64,000 nt of DNA. Origin: Silurus meridionalis (Eukaryota; Chordata; Actinopteri; Siluriformes; Siluridae). The position numbers were made by a program, and so were the translations under genes. The notes below the pieces were generated by a model, which was given only the letters and a program-made list of their open reading frames with translations, was not told the origin of the DNA and did not search any database. The number at the start of each line of letters is the position of its first letter. The stretch's first letter is position 1. The stretch spans positions 3,051,627-3,115,626 of the forward strand of contig NC_060906.1 in assembly GCF_014805685.1 (NCBI RefSeq). Direction: 5' to 3'. This document shows, one piece after another, positions 47,306-59,251 of the stretch.

Positions 47306-47923
47306 GTAGTATAATTTTGTCACTTTACAGTATCAGTGACAGTGAATTGAGTCTTTCTAGCTTTTATTCTCCATAAATCATTTTTGTTATACTGAGAAGA
47401 TTATGATGAAGGGAAGCAGATAATACCTTTTCTATTAATTTGGCAACCCATCAACATACACTACTAAATGTACAACATTGGTATGGTACCTGCATAGATT
47501 TATTATATAAACCATTTCATAATTGCTGTTTAAGCCTATTGATTATATACTCGCTATTTCCCATTTAGAGATTTTAAAATGATGTTTATATTCCGAAGCT
47601 CCCACACAGAACATGAGGAATTCATACCAATACTGAGCACATAAACATTGTGGCGTTTCTTATTCAGCTGTGTAGGATTTGCATGTGCTCTAAGGAGTGT
47701 TAGTGTCTTACAGGTTCATGTAACCACAATATGTCTTGTTAAAATACCACTGCAAACTGTGTTCACATTTAACTGTTGGAACACAATATAATATTACAAA
47801 ATACATATTTTTGAAGTCTGTCAAATTTCTTTCTGGAGGAAAGAAAATTCATAGAAGTGACTAAACCAAGGTCAGCGCTGATTGAATTGCAATCAAGTAT
47901 TTTAGCTAAATAAAGTGTGTAGA
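47306..47923. other. Intergenic DNA
   Basis: AT-rich. CACAATATGTC..AAACTGTG..CACATTTAACTGTTG at about 47,725-47,780 resembles the start of the LTR repeat at 56.67 kb, so a short LTR-related remnant may be present. No gene. Confidence 0.45.
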
Positions 47924-47961
47924 GGTTTTTGTACAGTGCAGCTGGATTTCCTGTCACTGTG
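47924..47961 (-). promoter_or_regulatory. V-RSS, 22-bp spacer
   Basis: Heptamer CACAGTG (47955-47961), 22-base spacer, consensus nonamer ACAAAAACC (47924-47932). Confidence 0.94.
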
Positions 47962-48416
47962 GGCCTCAGAGCACAGTAGTATAGAGCAGAGTCTGATACA
48001 GCAGCAGAGGAGATGATCAGATCCACTTCTTTATTAGTTTTATCAACTTGAGCATCCAGACGTGGTGGCATGGGCTTAGTTTTTCCTCCAAACAGATCGA
48101 TGTAAAGAAGGAACACAGTTTTAGATTTTGGTTGTTGTCTGTACCAGTGCAGGATGGTGCCTGTATCACTTGTTTCATAGTTGCAGGACAGAGTAACATC
48201 ATCACCTTCATCTACAGCTTTATGAGTGAAAACTGGTTTAATTGAATCTGCCATGGAGTCACCTGTCATAGAGAAGAGAACACAAGTTTTAAGCTTTTAC
48301 AAAATGAATCTGAAAAATACAGTATATAAATCTCCATTAAAGTTTTTGTGAAATAAAAAGTCAGTGTATAACTCACCTAGTAAAAGCCACAGACACATGA
48401 ATATAACAGTGAACAT
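47962..48416 (-). CDS. TCR alpha/delta-type V segment, family B, intact
   Basis: The leader exon (48377-48416) encodes MFTVIFMCLWLLL. After a 114-base intron the V exon (47962-48262) begins GDSMADSIKPVF. Conserved positions are the cysteine in DDVTLSCNYE, tryptophan in ILHWYRQQPKSK, LYIDLFGGKTKPMPPRLDA, and SDSALYYCALRP. No defects. It shares coding sequence and a long 5' flank with the segment at 11529, indicating a recent duplicate. Confidence 0.94.
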
Positions 48417-48419
48417 GAT

Positions 48420-49268
48420 GAAGGTTTTAGCTAAAAGAAAATATTTTGAGGTCTGAATATATGAACATCTTAAAGGTTCATGAAGCTCCACCCCACAGCA
48501 TCAGATGTCAAAATCAACAGTGTTACTGACAGCAAACACAAAGTGTAGGCATGTGTAATTATGTAAATACAATCATTTTTGACAAATAAAATATAAACTT
48601 TTTAAACTAACAGTAAACCAGTTCTGTATTTTAGTGATGTCTCCAAATTAGTGGGTTCAGCTATAACAGATATTCTGTATCACCTAATACTAGAATTATT
48701 AAATAACAATGTTTATTAAGAATAAGGAAATTAATAGAGATTTATATTTTGTATTTACTTCTTAATGACTGTAAAAGCTCTTGATGCTCAGCTTTAATAA
48801 AAGTATGAGTTATGAGTATTAATGAGTATTTATTCTTATGACAGTTTAGTGTGAAGTGGACAGTTGTGTAGTTTTATCAGAATGGTGTCTCTATAAATGA
48901 GTTGAGCTACTAAGAGTAATCAGGGCAGGAGTGAGGATAATATTAGTGCAGTGTGTATGATAGAAGAACAGCTGTAGTTTATATCACAGAGGTTTTATTG
49001 TGAAAATGAGGATTCATCATCAGAGAATGTAAGCAGGGTTGTGTGGAGCTCTAGTACTTTTCCCACAATAAGATACGTGACTGCGCCATCTTGTGTTCAC
49101 CAAGGAGAAAAATGTAACACAAATATTTACTTCGTACAGGATATTTATACACTGTTAACTTGTTCAAGCATTTTTAAGACAAATACATCTACTAGGAGCA
49201 GCTTTAAACCACAGTCTAATATTGCTAATAACTCATCAGAGTAACTCACCACAAATGCAGCAATAAGA
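48420..49268. repeat. Duplicated family B 5' flank (paralogous to 11,990-12,865)
   Basis: Near-identical blocks, for example CACCTAATACTAGAATTATT, GTGTCTCTATAAATGAGTTG and TTCATCATCAGAGAATGT, occur in the same order in both places. No gene is present. Confidence 0.88.
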
Positions 49269-49379
49269 TAAAATCATAAAGATATTTATATAGTTAAGAT
49301 ACTGTATATGAAGTAAATTGTGATAGAAGGCTAACTAAATCGGATGAAGTATTTTTATTGTTATATAAAAGTTAGACAT

Positions 49380-50405
49380 TGTACAGTGTGATTAAGAGTT
49401 AGCAACTCCAACAAGATCGGCCATGGAGGCATAAATAAAAGTAAAAGCCAGAAGGAAACGGACATGAGGGATCTCTGGATCATGTGACATTAAATTTCTT
49501 ATTTTAGCAATATTTTTAAGGTGAAAGAAGGCAATCCTGGTAATGTTTTGCACATGAACCTCAAATGAAAGACTAGAGTCAATAATCACACAAAGGACTT
49601 CGACTGCTGTACATACTGAGACAGAAACACCGTCCAGAGATGCTACATAATCCGAAAGTTTACTTCTACCTGCATGTGGTCCTAGTAAAAGTACTTCTGT
49701 CTTATCAGAGTTAAGCAAAAGGAATTTATCAAACATCCACTGTCTAACGTCCTTTACATACTTAACATTGTTAAGCTGATCGCCCACATCTGGATTTGCT
49801 GAAACATACAACTGTGTATCATCAGCATAGCAATGGAAGCTAATACCATTGGCAACATATAGCAGAATCAGAAAGAGCCGTATTGCCAAGTATGTTTGCA
49901 CTTACAAGGAATTTTTGTGTGACAGAAGTTTGCAGTTGCACATTTCTCGGTTGAGTTAAACATGCTTCTGAGGCTCCAGTGACCACTGTTCCTGCCCCTC
50001 TCCTCTCCGTGGATCTTCCCACTTCGTCCAGGCCTGCCTCTGGGTAGTGTTCTCTTCGACTGGAGGCCACTCTGTGCAGCTTGGGACGGTCTCTCATCAA
50101 CACCTTGGGTGGTTCCATGAAATTCCGGAGTAAGAACAGGAGCTTTGCGGATGGATTTGGACTGTAGTTAATGTCAACAGTCTCCTACACTGACTCAGGA
50201 CTACTTTTCGCTTCTGATCACCATCACTGTACCCCGCAACATCTTATATTTGCTAAAAATGGACATCGGTGCAACCCAGATGAGGATGGGTTTCCTCTTG
50301 AGTCTGGTTCCTCTCAAGGTTTCTTCCTTATGCCACCTCGAGGAGGCCTCACTGCGACATTCGACAACCCGCATCATCACTTTGTTGAGGTGTTTCTTTA
50401 AAATT
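49380..50405. mobile_element. Rearranged L2 LINE fragment
   Basis: 49405-49860 on the minus strand encodes an RT piece with [33 protein letters not shown] and [15 protein letters not shown], nearly the same as the L2 at 37.7-38.0 kb. From ~50,100 to ~50,350 the L2 3' UTR (GATGAGGATGGGTTTCCTCT..GGTTTCTTCC) reads on the plus strand. The two halves therefore point opposite ways, with LINE-like sequence between. Confidence 0.8.
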
Positions 50406-51240
50406 ATGCACCCATGTTTTAATCGCATGAGCATACAGGACACAATAATAGTAACTGGTAATGACACCAAAATTCCCTTTGCACAGCACTCACACTATCA
50501 CCATTCTTATCAAAGGCTTTCACAGCTAACGCTCATTATGCATCACTCCACTGATCCATAATAACTAATGGCAAAGGGGTTCCAAAGAGGCTCGTACTGG
50601 TTCCATACAATTGCTGAAGATCGCCAACTCCTGGTTCCAAAACTTCCCATTTCTCTGCGCCAATCTGTTTAATCACATACAACCCCCTTTACCATATAAA
50701 CAATATAAACAAATGCTTAGTGTCCTGCAGCTGCAGCCAACATCTGTACATTCATTCATCATTTATTTATTTCACTAATGATTTTATCAGAGTCCCACGT
50801 CTATAATTGTCCATATACATTCATCCCTTTATCTTCAGTAACAGCTTTATACTGATGTTCAAATGTACATACAGTATATACAGGTACATGTATAAACACA
50901 TGAACAAATGAATGAATGAACAGATTAAAATTGATGAAAGTGGTTTATGGGGAAAAATGATATATATTCATGAATGTATTTCAACACAGTGCAAAGCAGT
51001 TACTCCTGACACAAAAGATCTGAAAATGTCATAAAATATATTTTGGAACATCTTACAATGTAGATTTATTTGTAAACTACTGTGATGAAAATATAGGGGT
51101 TAATCCCTCATTATTATTTTATCTTTCCCCAGTTGCATCTGTTACACCAAATGTTGTTTGTGTCTGTGGTTAACTGAGAACTTGGTAAAACAAACACCTT
51201 TAATCTGCTGTGGTTTTAGAAGCTTCCTATATTCCAGTCT
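50406..51240. other. Intergenic DNA
   Basis: No gene or clear element. The last ~100 bases resemble 3' flanks of family A V segments (GTTGCATCTGTTAC..TGTGTCTGTGGTTAACTG). Confidence 0.5.
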
Positions 51241-51242
51241 TA

Positions 51243-51281
51243 GGTTTTTGTAAAGGCTTTCAATGACTTTGTATTACTGTG
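51243..51281 (-). promoter_or_regulatory. V-RSS, 23-bp spacer
   Basis: Heptamer CACAGTA (51275-51281), 23-base spacer, consensus nonamer ACAAAAACC (51243-51251). Confidence 0.93.
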
Positions 51282-51813
51282 CAGCTGTTACAACTTGAAG
51301 AGCACAGTGATAGAGAGCAGAATCTGTGAGCTTTAGACCTCTGATAATAAGTTTAGTAGAGTCTATGGATGTTTCTGACTCCAATCGATGATCATCAGGA
51401 GTGGTCTCCTTACTAGATCTTGATCTTGCACCTTTATACAGTAAAAACTGTGGTGTGCTGTTAGGATATTGTTTGTACCAGTAAAGATCAATGTAATCAC
51501 TCTTTGTCTCATATGAACATTTCAGAGTAACAGTTTCTGTTTCTTTCATGATGATGTCGACATCTTTAACTGCTGGCCCAATTTTATCTGCAGAAATACC
51601 TGCTGTGAAAATACAATTATTTAAATAAATAAAAAGTGTAGTAGCTTTTGCAAAACAAACACTGAGAAATGAATTTAGAAACTTTTAAATGAATAAAAAC
51701 ATGGGTTCTACATAATAAATGTAATAAAGAAATTAATATGAATTACCTGTAACTACAGTGAGAATCAGTGGTGTGTATCTCACTATGTACAGTAAGGTGT
51801 AGAGTTGAGTCAT
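51282..51813 (-). CDS. TCR alpha/delta-type V segment, family A, intact
   Basis: The leader exon (51747-51813) is family A type (MTQLYTLLYIVRYTP). After a 147-base intron the V exon (51282-51599) begins GISADKIGPAVKDVD. This framework 1 is longer than that of the other A members by the insert-like DIIM. Then the cysteine in TVTLKCSYE, tryptophan in LYWYKQYPNS, and TDSALYHCALQVVTA. The germline CDR3 contribution is two residues longer than in most copies. No stop. Confidence 0.93.
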
Positions 51814-51921
51814 TTCTGAACACAGCTCTGTGAGGATTCTGTATAATAGTGCTGTATGTGCTGAACTTTACACATGAGGGAACACGTCTCTAGAAGGCCA
51901 CACCCAGGAAGTGCTGCTGTT
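51814..51921 (-). promoter_or_regulatory. Family A V promoter block, RUNX-like site altered
   Basis: Conserved block with intact CACTTCCT, but the RUNX-like part reads TGTGGCC instead of TGTGGTC (51896-51916). Confidence 0.65.
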
Positions 51922-52990
51922 GTAATATAACTTTTTGCAGATCATCACTTTACAGTATCAGTGACAGTGAACTGAGTCACTAGTATGATCTGTGTTGGAT
52001 CATGGTATCATGATGTTTAACTGTAAATGTGATGAACAGGTTCACTGAAACACTACATCAGGCTTTTGTATGAATGAAGAAGGTAAAACCACCAATGCAA
52101 TAATCAGAGCACAGTAGAAGCAGATGGAACAGTATCCAAAATGACATTAACATTAAAAAAGAGTGATTAATACATTTACTGAGATTCATTAAAATACAGA
52201 GTAAAAACAATGTTTTATGTTTGACCTAATCAACAGCACTGCTTTTTAAAGATATCTATTATTACTGAAACTGATGCCTGCAATACATATAAAAAAAGCT
52301 GAGGCAATTTAAAGCTAATAAAACTGTGATGAGTTCGAATAACAAGCTGATATGAAACAGGTGATTTTAAACATATGAGCTAAATCGTGTTATAGTATGT
52401 TAGGAGCATCCACTTGCACCCTAATCATACTACACAATGTCCTTTACTATTATGTAGCAGTACGGATCCATGTTTTTTTTCTCTCCCTGTTTCCTCCATC
52501 CAACACCCACCCCCTAGTTGAGTGTTTTCCTGAGGGTGAGTTCAGATCTCTAGTTAAACACAAAACCAAAAGACATGTTATATATTTGTTTCTCGTCTAA
52601 ACCCCATACTCATAGATTATAATGTGCAGAGTCAGTAACCTCAAACCTGATATCATCTGATACTAAACTAATCTGTTTTATGAGGTAGTTTTTCATATAA
52701 ATTTGTAGAACTATGTATATCAATTAATTGTTTAAAATACAGTATCTATGATATATAGAGAGAATACAGTAGGTTTGAGGATTGAAGAACATGCAAATGA
52801 TTAAACTTTAAAGTTTATGTACTTTCAGTTTATGGTAAATCAACGATATACATCTTTAATTATATGTTACTTTAATTATAAACAGGTGCAGGTGAGGTTC
52901 TGATGAAGAACAGAGAAACTCATGAGTATAGACTCTTTATATTGAGAGAGAAAAAGATAATCCCCTAAAAAGGCATGAACTTTTTTTTTG
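51922..52990. other. Intergenic DNA
   Basis: AT-rich single-copy-looking sequence without gene, repeat or element that I can identify. Confidence 0.55.
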
Positions 52991-52997
52991 TACAGAA

Positions 52998-53035
52998 TGT
53001 TTTTGTACAGTGCAGCTGGATTTCCTGTCACTGTG
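52998..53035 (-). promoter_or_regulatory. V-RSS, 22-bp spacer
   Basis: Heptamer CACAGTG (53029-53035), 22-base spacer, nonamer ACAAAAACA (52998-53006). Confidence 0.93.
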
Positions 53036-53519
53036 GGCTCCAGAGCACAGTAGTATAGATCAGAGTCTGATACAGCAGCAGAGGAGATGATCAGATCCAC
53101 TTGTTTATTAGTTTTATCAACTTCAGCATCCAGACGTGGTGGCATGGGATTAGTTTTACCTCCAAATGGATCAATGTAAAGAAGGAATTTAGGATAAGCT
53201 TTGGGATAATGTCTGTACCAGAACAGGTTGTTTACTGTACCACTAAACTTTGTATAACTGCAGGACAGAGTCACATTTTCTCCTTCATCTACAACTTTAT
53301 GAGTGGAAAGTGGTTCTATTGGATCTGCAGTGGAGTCACCTGTCATAGAGAAGAGAACACGGTCAATCCAGAAATACAGTCAGACTCACATTCTACTGTT
53401 TCTAAACACCACACAGACCAAATAATCACTAATTCAACACTTAATATTTCTGAAATCATAAAATGAATGTATAACTCACCTAGTGAAAGCCACAGACACA
53501 TGAATATAACAGTGAACAT
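53036..53519 (-). CDS. TCR alpha/delta-type V segment, family B, intact frame with an unusual Asp
   Basis: The leader exon (53480-53519) encodes MFTVIFMCLWLSL. After a 140-base intron the V exon (53036-53339) begins GDSTADPIEPLS. It has the cysteine in ENVTLSCSYT, tryptophan in NLFWYRHYPKAYP (His for the usual Gln), LYIDPFGGKTNPMPPRLDA, and SDSDLYYCALEP. The Asp replaces the Ala otherwise invariant here in SDSALYYC. The frame is open, but this buried position makes folding uncertain. Confidence 0.9.
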
Positions 53520-55259
53520 GATGAAGGCTCTTAGTTCAGTGAAAAGTTCTGTACTTTAACCTGTTAACATCCTAAAGGTTCATGAAGCTCCACCCCACAG
53601 CATCACATCACAGAGTCACCAATGTTACTGACAGATTGTTGTTTATCTGTCAGTAAATACAAACTGTAAGCAGGAAAATTGTGTAATTATAAAAACTTGT
53701 AGTCTGTCATTATATTTGAGTCTACAGCCAAAAGTGTAAATGTCTCGAATAATAATAAAAAATATTGTTTATTAAAAATGTTTTTTTTTTTTTCTAATTT
53801 GTTGTTCCACTGTGTTAAGGAAAAAACTGCTGTTCTTAGTAATACCATGAAAGATACCATCAAGCCGAGCCATCTGACTCATGACTGTAATAAAATCATT
53901 CTGCTTTGTAAAAGTGTGTAGAAGTAGAGCTGGTTATCATCTAAACATGAAACTGTGGATGCAACATGTCTAGAGAATATGAACATGCAGTAGTAATGTG
54001 CTTGTCCATGCTGGAGACAAATGTATATTAAATTAGTGTAAAGTAGAATTGAGAAATTCAAAGATGTGGAATGTGTCCTAGTACTTGGAACATAATACTG
54101 TACAATAACATACTCCACCATCTTGTGGTGAAAGATTGAGAAACACACTGTTATCCATCTAAGCATTTCAGGGTTAAGGGCCTTACTTAAGGGCCCAACA
54201 GTGGCAGTTTAGATTTGAACTCATGATTTTCAGGCCAGAAGCCCATCAACTTATCCACTGAGATACCACTTTTATAGGTGTATGACTGTATACTCAAGGA
54301 ACCAAGGCACAGAAGAGTGGTGAAAAATACCCAGGTTTGCTCTGAGACATATTATATTATCACTTTCAGTCTCACTGCACTTTATAAACTACATCATTAG
54401 CAGCTAATTCACAAAAGCTGCACTATAAATAAAATACTGTCAATAAAGTCTAAATGACATTATATTATATTATATTATATTATATTATATTATATTATAT
54501 TATATTATATTATATTATATTATATTATATTCTTATGTTATATTAAGTTGTGTGTTCAATCTGAAAAAAGTTCGAACAGCAAATTTCAGTTTAATAAATG
54601 AACAGATGAAACAATAAATTTGATGGACTGAAACAGTAGATTTATGAATGTCATGTAACTGGTAAACAATTTCTGTTCTTATTTAATTATTAGTTTTTAT
54701 TGCAGATCTTACAGAAATGTTGTCTGTGATTAACTGAAAACAAGTTGGTAAAGGGAGTGTATTTGATCTGCTGTGTAAAAAGGTAATTAAATACTGTATA
54801 TAGTATAAGTAGTATAAGGAAAATCCTTTGCAGTTAATGACTGAAATCTGGAACCTATGGAAATCAACAAATACTGACTTTTCTAAGCTGAAACTCTTTA
54901 GCAGGACTTTACTGCAGCTACATTCAATTCTGCTCATGTGTGGGGTCTTTCAGCCATGAGTTTTGTTTTCAGGAAGTGAAAAGCTGCTCACATTCAGCAA
55001 AGTAACGAATTGTTATACACATGCACATGAATGTGGAAGAATGAAAGGGAATTTAATTCCAGTAACTGATGCGGAAAACAAGAGAAAATGTTGATTTAAC
55101 TGTAATGTAAATGAAATTTAATGTGACTGATGTGTATTGTGCATCTTTAATTCCTTTGTTTGTTTTCTTTCTATTTCATTCAGCTGCATCTGTTACCACA
55201 AATGTTTCTTGTGTCTGTGGTTTACTGATAACAAGTAGGTGAAGGAAATATCTTTGATG
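53520..55259. other. Intergenic DNA with dispersed repeat and (ATTAT)n microsatellite
   Basis: The family B upstream block lies at ~53,577. A tRNA-derived-looking dispersed repeat (GGGTTAAGGGCCTTACTTAAG..GGCCCAACAGTGGCAG) sits at about 54,160-54,275 and (ATTAT)n fills ~54,460-54,532. No gene. Confidence 0.6.
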
Positions 55260-55298
55260 TGTTTTTGTACAGTCTTTCACTGACTCTGTATTACTGTG
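55260..55298 (-). promoter_or_regulatory. V-RSS, 23-bp spacer
   Basis: Heptamer CACAGTA (55292-55298), 23-base spacer, nonamer ACAAAAACA (55260-55268). Confidence 0.93.
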
Positions 55299-55810
55299 CT
55301 ACGTCTCTAAGAGCGCAGTGATAGAGAGCAGAATCTGAGAGCTTTAGACCTCTGATAGTAAGTTCAGTAGAGTCCCAGGTAGTTTTGGACTCTAATCGAG
55401 TGTCAGTGGGTTTGCTCTCTGCACTTTCTGATCTTGCACCTTTAAGCAGTAAAAACTGTGGTGCGCTGTTTGGATTTTGTTTGTACCAGTAAAGCCGGAT
55501 GTATTGACTGTTTGTCTCATATGAACATTTGAGAGTAACAGTTTCTGTTTCCTTCCCATTGACATCTTCATCTGTTGGCCCAATTTTATCTGCAAAACTG
55601 CCTGCTGTAAAGAAGAAAATAATAAAGGAGTATTTTAAGTAATTTTTAAGCACACTGAAACATTATCTTAAGAAATAAATAGACTAAAGCCTTAAACATG
55701 AATATAAAAAAGTACACTGAATTTACTGATGAATATAAAGTACCTGTAACTACAGTGAGAATCAGTGTTGTGTATCTCACTATGTACAGTAAGGTGTAGA
55801 GTTGAGTCAT
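55299..55810 (-). CDS. TCR alpha/delta-type V segment, family A, intact
   Basis: The leader exon (55744-55810) encodes MTQLYTLLYIVRYTTLI. After a 142-base intron the V exon (55299-55601; acceptor could also be 3 bases earlier) begins GSFADKIGPTDEDVN. It has the cysteine in TVTLKCSYE, tryptophan in LYWYKQNPNSAP, FLLLKGARSESAES, and SDSALYHCALRDV. No defects. Its intron is the reference that reveals the inversion at 34.6-35.6 kb. Confidence 0.94.
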
Positions 55811-55918
55811 TTCTGAACACAGCTCTGTGAGGATTCTGTATAATAGTGCTGTATGTGCTGAACTTTACACATGAGGGAACACGTCTCTAGAAGACCACAC
55901 CCAGGAAGTGCTGCTGTT
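55811..55918 (-). promoter_or_regulatory. Family A V promoter block
   Basis: Full block with CACTTCCTGGGTGTGGTC (55893-55913 region) and TATTATACAG upstream of the leader ATG. Confidence 0.65.
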
Positions 55919-56034
55919 TTAGAATAACATTGTACAGATCATCACTTTACAGAATTAGTTACAGTGAACTGAGTTTTCAAAGAAACACACACAATTCCAC
56001 TGTTCCTGATCAACACATTCTGACTTTACTTTTC

Positions 56035-56540
56035 ACACATACGTATATACTGATCAGGAATAACATTATGACATTACAGCATTATGAGCAGTGAAGTGAA
56101 TAACACTGATTATCTCTTCATCATGGCACCTGTTAGTGGATGTGATATATTAGGCAGCAAGTAAACATTTTGTTCCCAATGTGATGTAAAGGAAGCAGGA
56201 AAAATGGGCCTGCGTAAAGATTTAAGTGACTTTGATAAAGGTTGACTAGGGTAAGAACATTTCTGAAACTGCAGCTCTTGTGGGCTGTTCCTGGTCTGCA
56301 CTGGTCAGTATCCACCAAAAGTGGCCAAGAAAGAAACAGCAGTGAACCAAGGACAGGGTAGTGGGCAGCCAAGGTTTACTGATGCAAGTGGGGATTGAAA
56401 GCTGTCCCGTGTGGTCCGATCCAACAGACGAGCTCCTGCAGCTCAAATTGCTAAATAAGTTAATGCTGTTAATGTTTAACAGGTCAGGACTGTTTGTAGC
56501 AGGGAACAAAAGCAATATTAGGCAGATGGTCATAAAGTTA
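56035..56540 (+). pseudogene. Internally deleted Tc1-like transposon
   Basis: The plus strand reads into a Tc1-type N terminus: MGLRKDLSDFDKG, a stop, then KTAALVGCSWSA and later CCPVWSDPTDELLQL in place of the usual ARVVRSNRRATV-like region, with frame changes. The catalytic part is deleted and the 3' end (ACAAAAGCAATATTAGGCAG, then GGTCATAAAGTTAT) is joined directly. The outer end at ~56,045 (CTGATCAGGAATAACATTATG) mirrors the 3' end loosely. Its second half is included in the tandem unit. Confidence 0.75.
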
Positions 56541-56667
56541 TCAATGTATTTTGGAGGCTTGTGCTGTATATATTGTACGCCTCCACATGCATTGGTGTCT
56601 TTGTTTAGATTAAATTGATCTTTTTTTTTTTTTTTATTAATTTATTTAAGATTTAGTCCAGTGCTAC

Positions 56668-57243
56668 TGTGTGACAGTTGAATGTGACCACAATATGTCA
56701 TTCTGAAATGTCACAGCAAACTGTGATCACATTAAACTGTTGACAAACTCTTTATCATAATCGAATGAATATTTTTGTGGCCTGTGAAGTCACTTGATGC
56801 AAAACCCAGAAATAATTGTAATGTTTTCCACCCTCCTCTAAGCTGTGTGGTGACGGACTTTACATCCCGCACCCAGCAGAAGGCAAGCGCTCCGAACGCA
56901 ACTGCCAGTGTCGCTGTCCGTTCAGCACCCATGTTGCAGTCGCAGTGCACATGGCAGGAAGGTGGAGCAACCTAACAAGGCCTGGCTGGAGCATAATGAG
57001 GAGAACAGCAACTCTTTACCCTCCCTGAGCCGAGTGAAAAGTATAAAAGGAGCCTCAGAGGACAGCGAGTTGAAGAATGTCGAAGACTCCCAAGTAACGG
57101 AGGGGCTTCCTCTTTGTCGCGCTTTATAAGAGGCAGCAATAACGCAGACTTGTACCCCGCAGCCAGCTAGATCTTCCCACATACCGAGACACATTGCTGT
57201 GAATAAATACCACAAAACCATTAAAACTGCTCTTCACCTGTCA
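56668..57243 (+). mobile_element. Solo LTR, unit 1
   Basis: 576 bases starting TGTGTGACAG and ending CACCTGTCA, with TGACAG/CTGTCA terminal inverted repeats and CTAC on both sides (56664-56667, 57244-57247). TATAAAA at 57042-57048 and AATAAA at 57202-57207 fit a U3-R-U5 layout. No internal retroelement genes are present, so family (gypsy or endogenous retrovirus) is unknown. Confidence 0.78.
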
Positions 57244-57676
57244 CTACAGCTGCCTCTGTATTTTTAATTTTTCATGGAGAAAATATAAAATGCTGGATTA
57301 TGTGCTATTGTAGAAGCAGAATAATAAAGATGGAAGCCATGTTGCTTACAGTAGCATTAACCTCAGCAGAACCTATTTACCAATTTACTGATGCAAGTGG
57401 GGATTGAAAGCTGTCCCGTGTGGTCCGATCCAACAGACGAGCTCCTGCAGCTCAAATTGCTAAATAAGTTAATGCTGTTAATGTTTAACAGGTCAGGACT
57501 GTTTGTAGCAGGGAACAAAAGCAATATTAGGCAGATGGTCATAAAGTTATCAATGTATTTTGGAGGCTTGTGCTGTATATATTGTACGCCTCCACATGCA
57601 TTGGTGTCTTTGTTTAGATTAAATTGATCTTTTTTTTTTTTTTTATTAATTTATTTAAGATTTAGTCCAGTGCTAC

Positions 57677-58252
57677 TGTGTGACAGTTGAATGTGACCAC
57701 AATATGTCATTCTGAAATGTCACAGCAAACTGTGATCACATTAAACTGTTGACAAACTCTTTATCATAATCGAATGAATATTTTTGTGGCCTGTGAAGTC
57801 ACTTGATGCAAAACCCAGAAATAATTGTAATGTTTTCCACCCTCCTCTAAGCTGTGTGGTGACGGACTTTACATCCCGCACCCAGCAGAAGGCAAGCGCT
57901 CCGAACGCAACTGCCAGTGTCGCTGTCCGTTCAGCACCCATGTTGCAGTCGCAGTGCACATGGCAGGAAGGTGGAGCAACCTAACAAGGCCTGGCTGGAG
58001 CATAATGAGGAGAACAGCAACTCTTTACCCTCCCTGAGCCGAGTGAAAAGTATAAAAGGAGCCTCAGAGGACAGCGAGTTGAAGAATGTCGAAGACTCCC
58101 AAGTAACGGAGGGGCTTCCTCTTTGTCGCGCTTTATAAGAGGCAGCAATAACGCAGACTTGTACCCCGCAGCCAGCTAGATCTTCCCACATACCGAGACA
58201 CATTGCTGTGAATAAATACCACAAAACCATTAAAACTGCTCTTCACCTGTCA
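57677..58252 (+). mobile_element. Solo LTR, unit 2
   Basis: Identical in layout to the LTR in unit 1, copied along with the tandem unit rather than inserted independently. Confidence 0.78.
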
Positions 58253-58680
58253 CTACAGCTGCCTCTGTATTTTTAATTTTTCATGGAGAAAATATAAAAT
58301 GCTGGATTATGTGCTATTGTAGAAGCAGAATAATAAAGATGGAAGCCATGTTGCTTACAGTAGCATTAACCTCAGCAGAACCTATTTACCAATTTACTGA
58401 TGCAAGTGGGGATTGAAAGCTGTCCCGTGTGGTCCGATCCAACAGACGAGCTCCTGCAGCTCAAATTGCTAAATAAGTTAATGCTGTTAATGTTTAACAG
58501 GTCAGGACTGTTTGTAGCAGGAACAAAAGCAATATTAGGCAGATGGTCATAAAGTTATCAATGTATTTTGGAGGCTTGTGCTGTATATATTGTACGCCTC
58601 ACATGCATTGGTGTCTTTGTTTAGATTAAATTGATCTTTTTTTTTTTTATTAATTTATTTAAGATTTAGTCCAGTGCTAC

Positions 58681-59251
58681 TGTGTGACAGTTGAATGTGA
58701 CCACAATATGTCATTCTGAAATGTCACAGCAAACTGTGATCACATTAAACTGTTGACAAACTCTTTATCATAATCGAATGAATATTTTTGTGGCCTGTGA
58801 AGTCACTTGATGCAAAACCCAGAAATAATTGTAATGTTTTCCACCCTCCTCTAAGCTGTGTGGTGACGGACTTTACATCCCGCACCCAGCAGAAGGCAAG
58901 CGAACGCAACTGCCAGTGTCGCTGTCCGTTCAGCACCCATGTTGCAGTCGCAGTGCACATGGCAGGAAGGTGGAGCAACCTAACAAGGCCTGGCTGGAGC
59001 ATAATGAGGAGAACAGCAACTCTTTACCCTCCCTGAGCCGAGTGAAAAGTATAAAAGGAGCCTCAGAGGACAGCGAGTTGAAGAATGTCGAAGACTCCCA
59101 AGTAACGGAGGGGCTTCCTCTTTGTCGCGCTTTATAAGAGGCAGCAATAACGCAGACTTGTACCCCGCAGCCAGCTAGATCTTCCCACATACCGAGACAC
59201 ATTGCTGTGAATAAATACCACAAAACCATTAAAACTGCTCTTCACCTGTCA
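58681..59251 (+). mobile_element. Solo LTR, unit 3
   Basis: 571 bases; differs from the other two by a 5-base loss in AAGGCAAGCG|AACGCAAC. CTAC flanks are kept. Confidence 0.78.

Noticed and set aside
49041..49244. Possible small gene upstream of the family B V
   Set aside because: Homologous to non-coding V flank at 12.6-12.8 kb, where the frame is not kept.
56732..59229. Repeated 66-99 residue frames in the tandem units
   Set aside because: Inside the solo LTR; no retroviral or host domain and frames occur on both strands.
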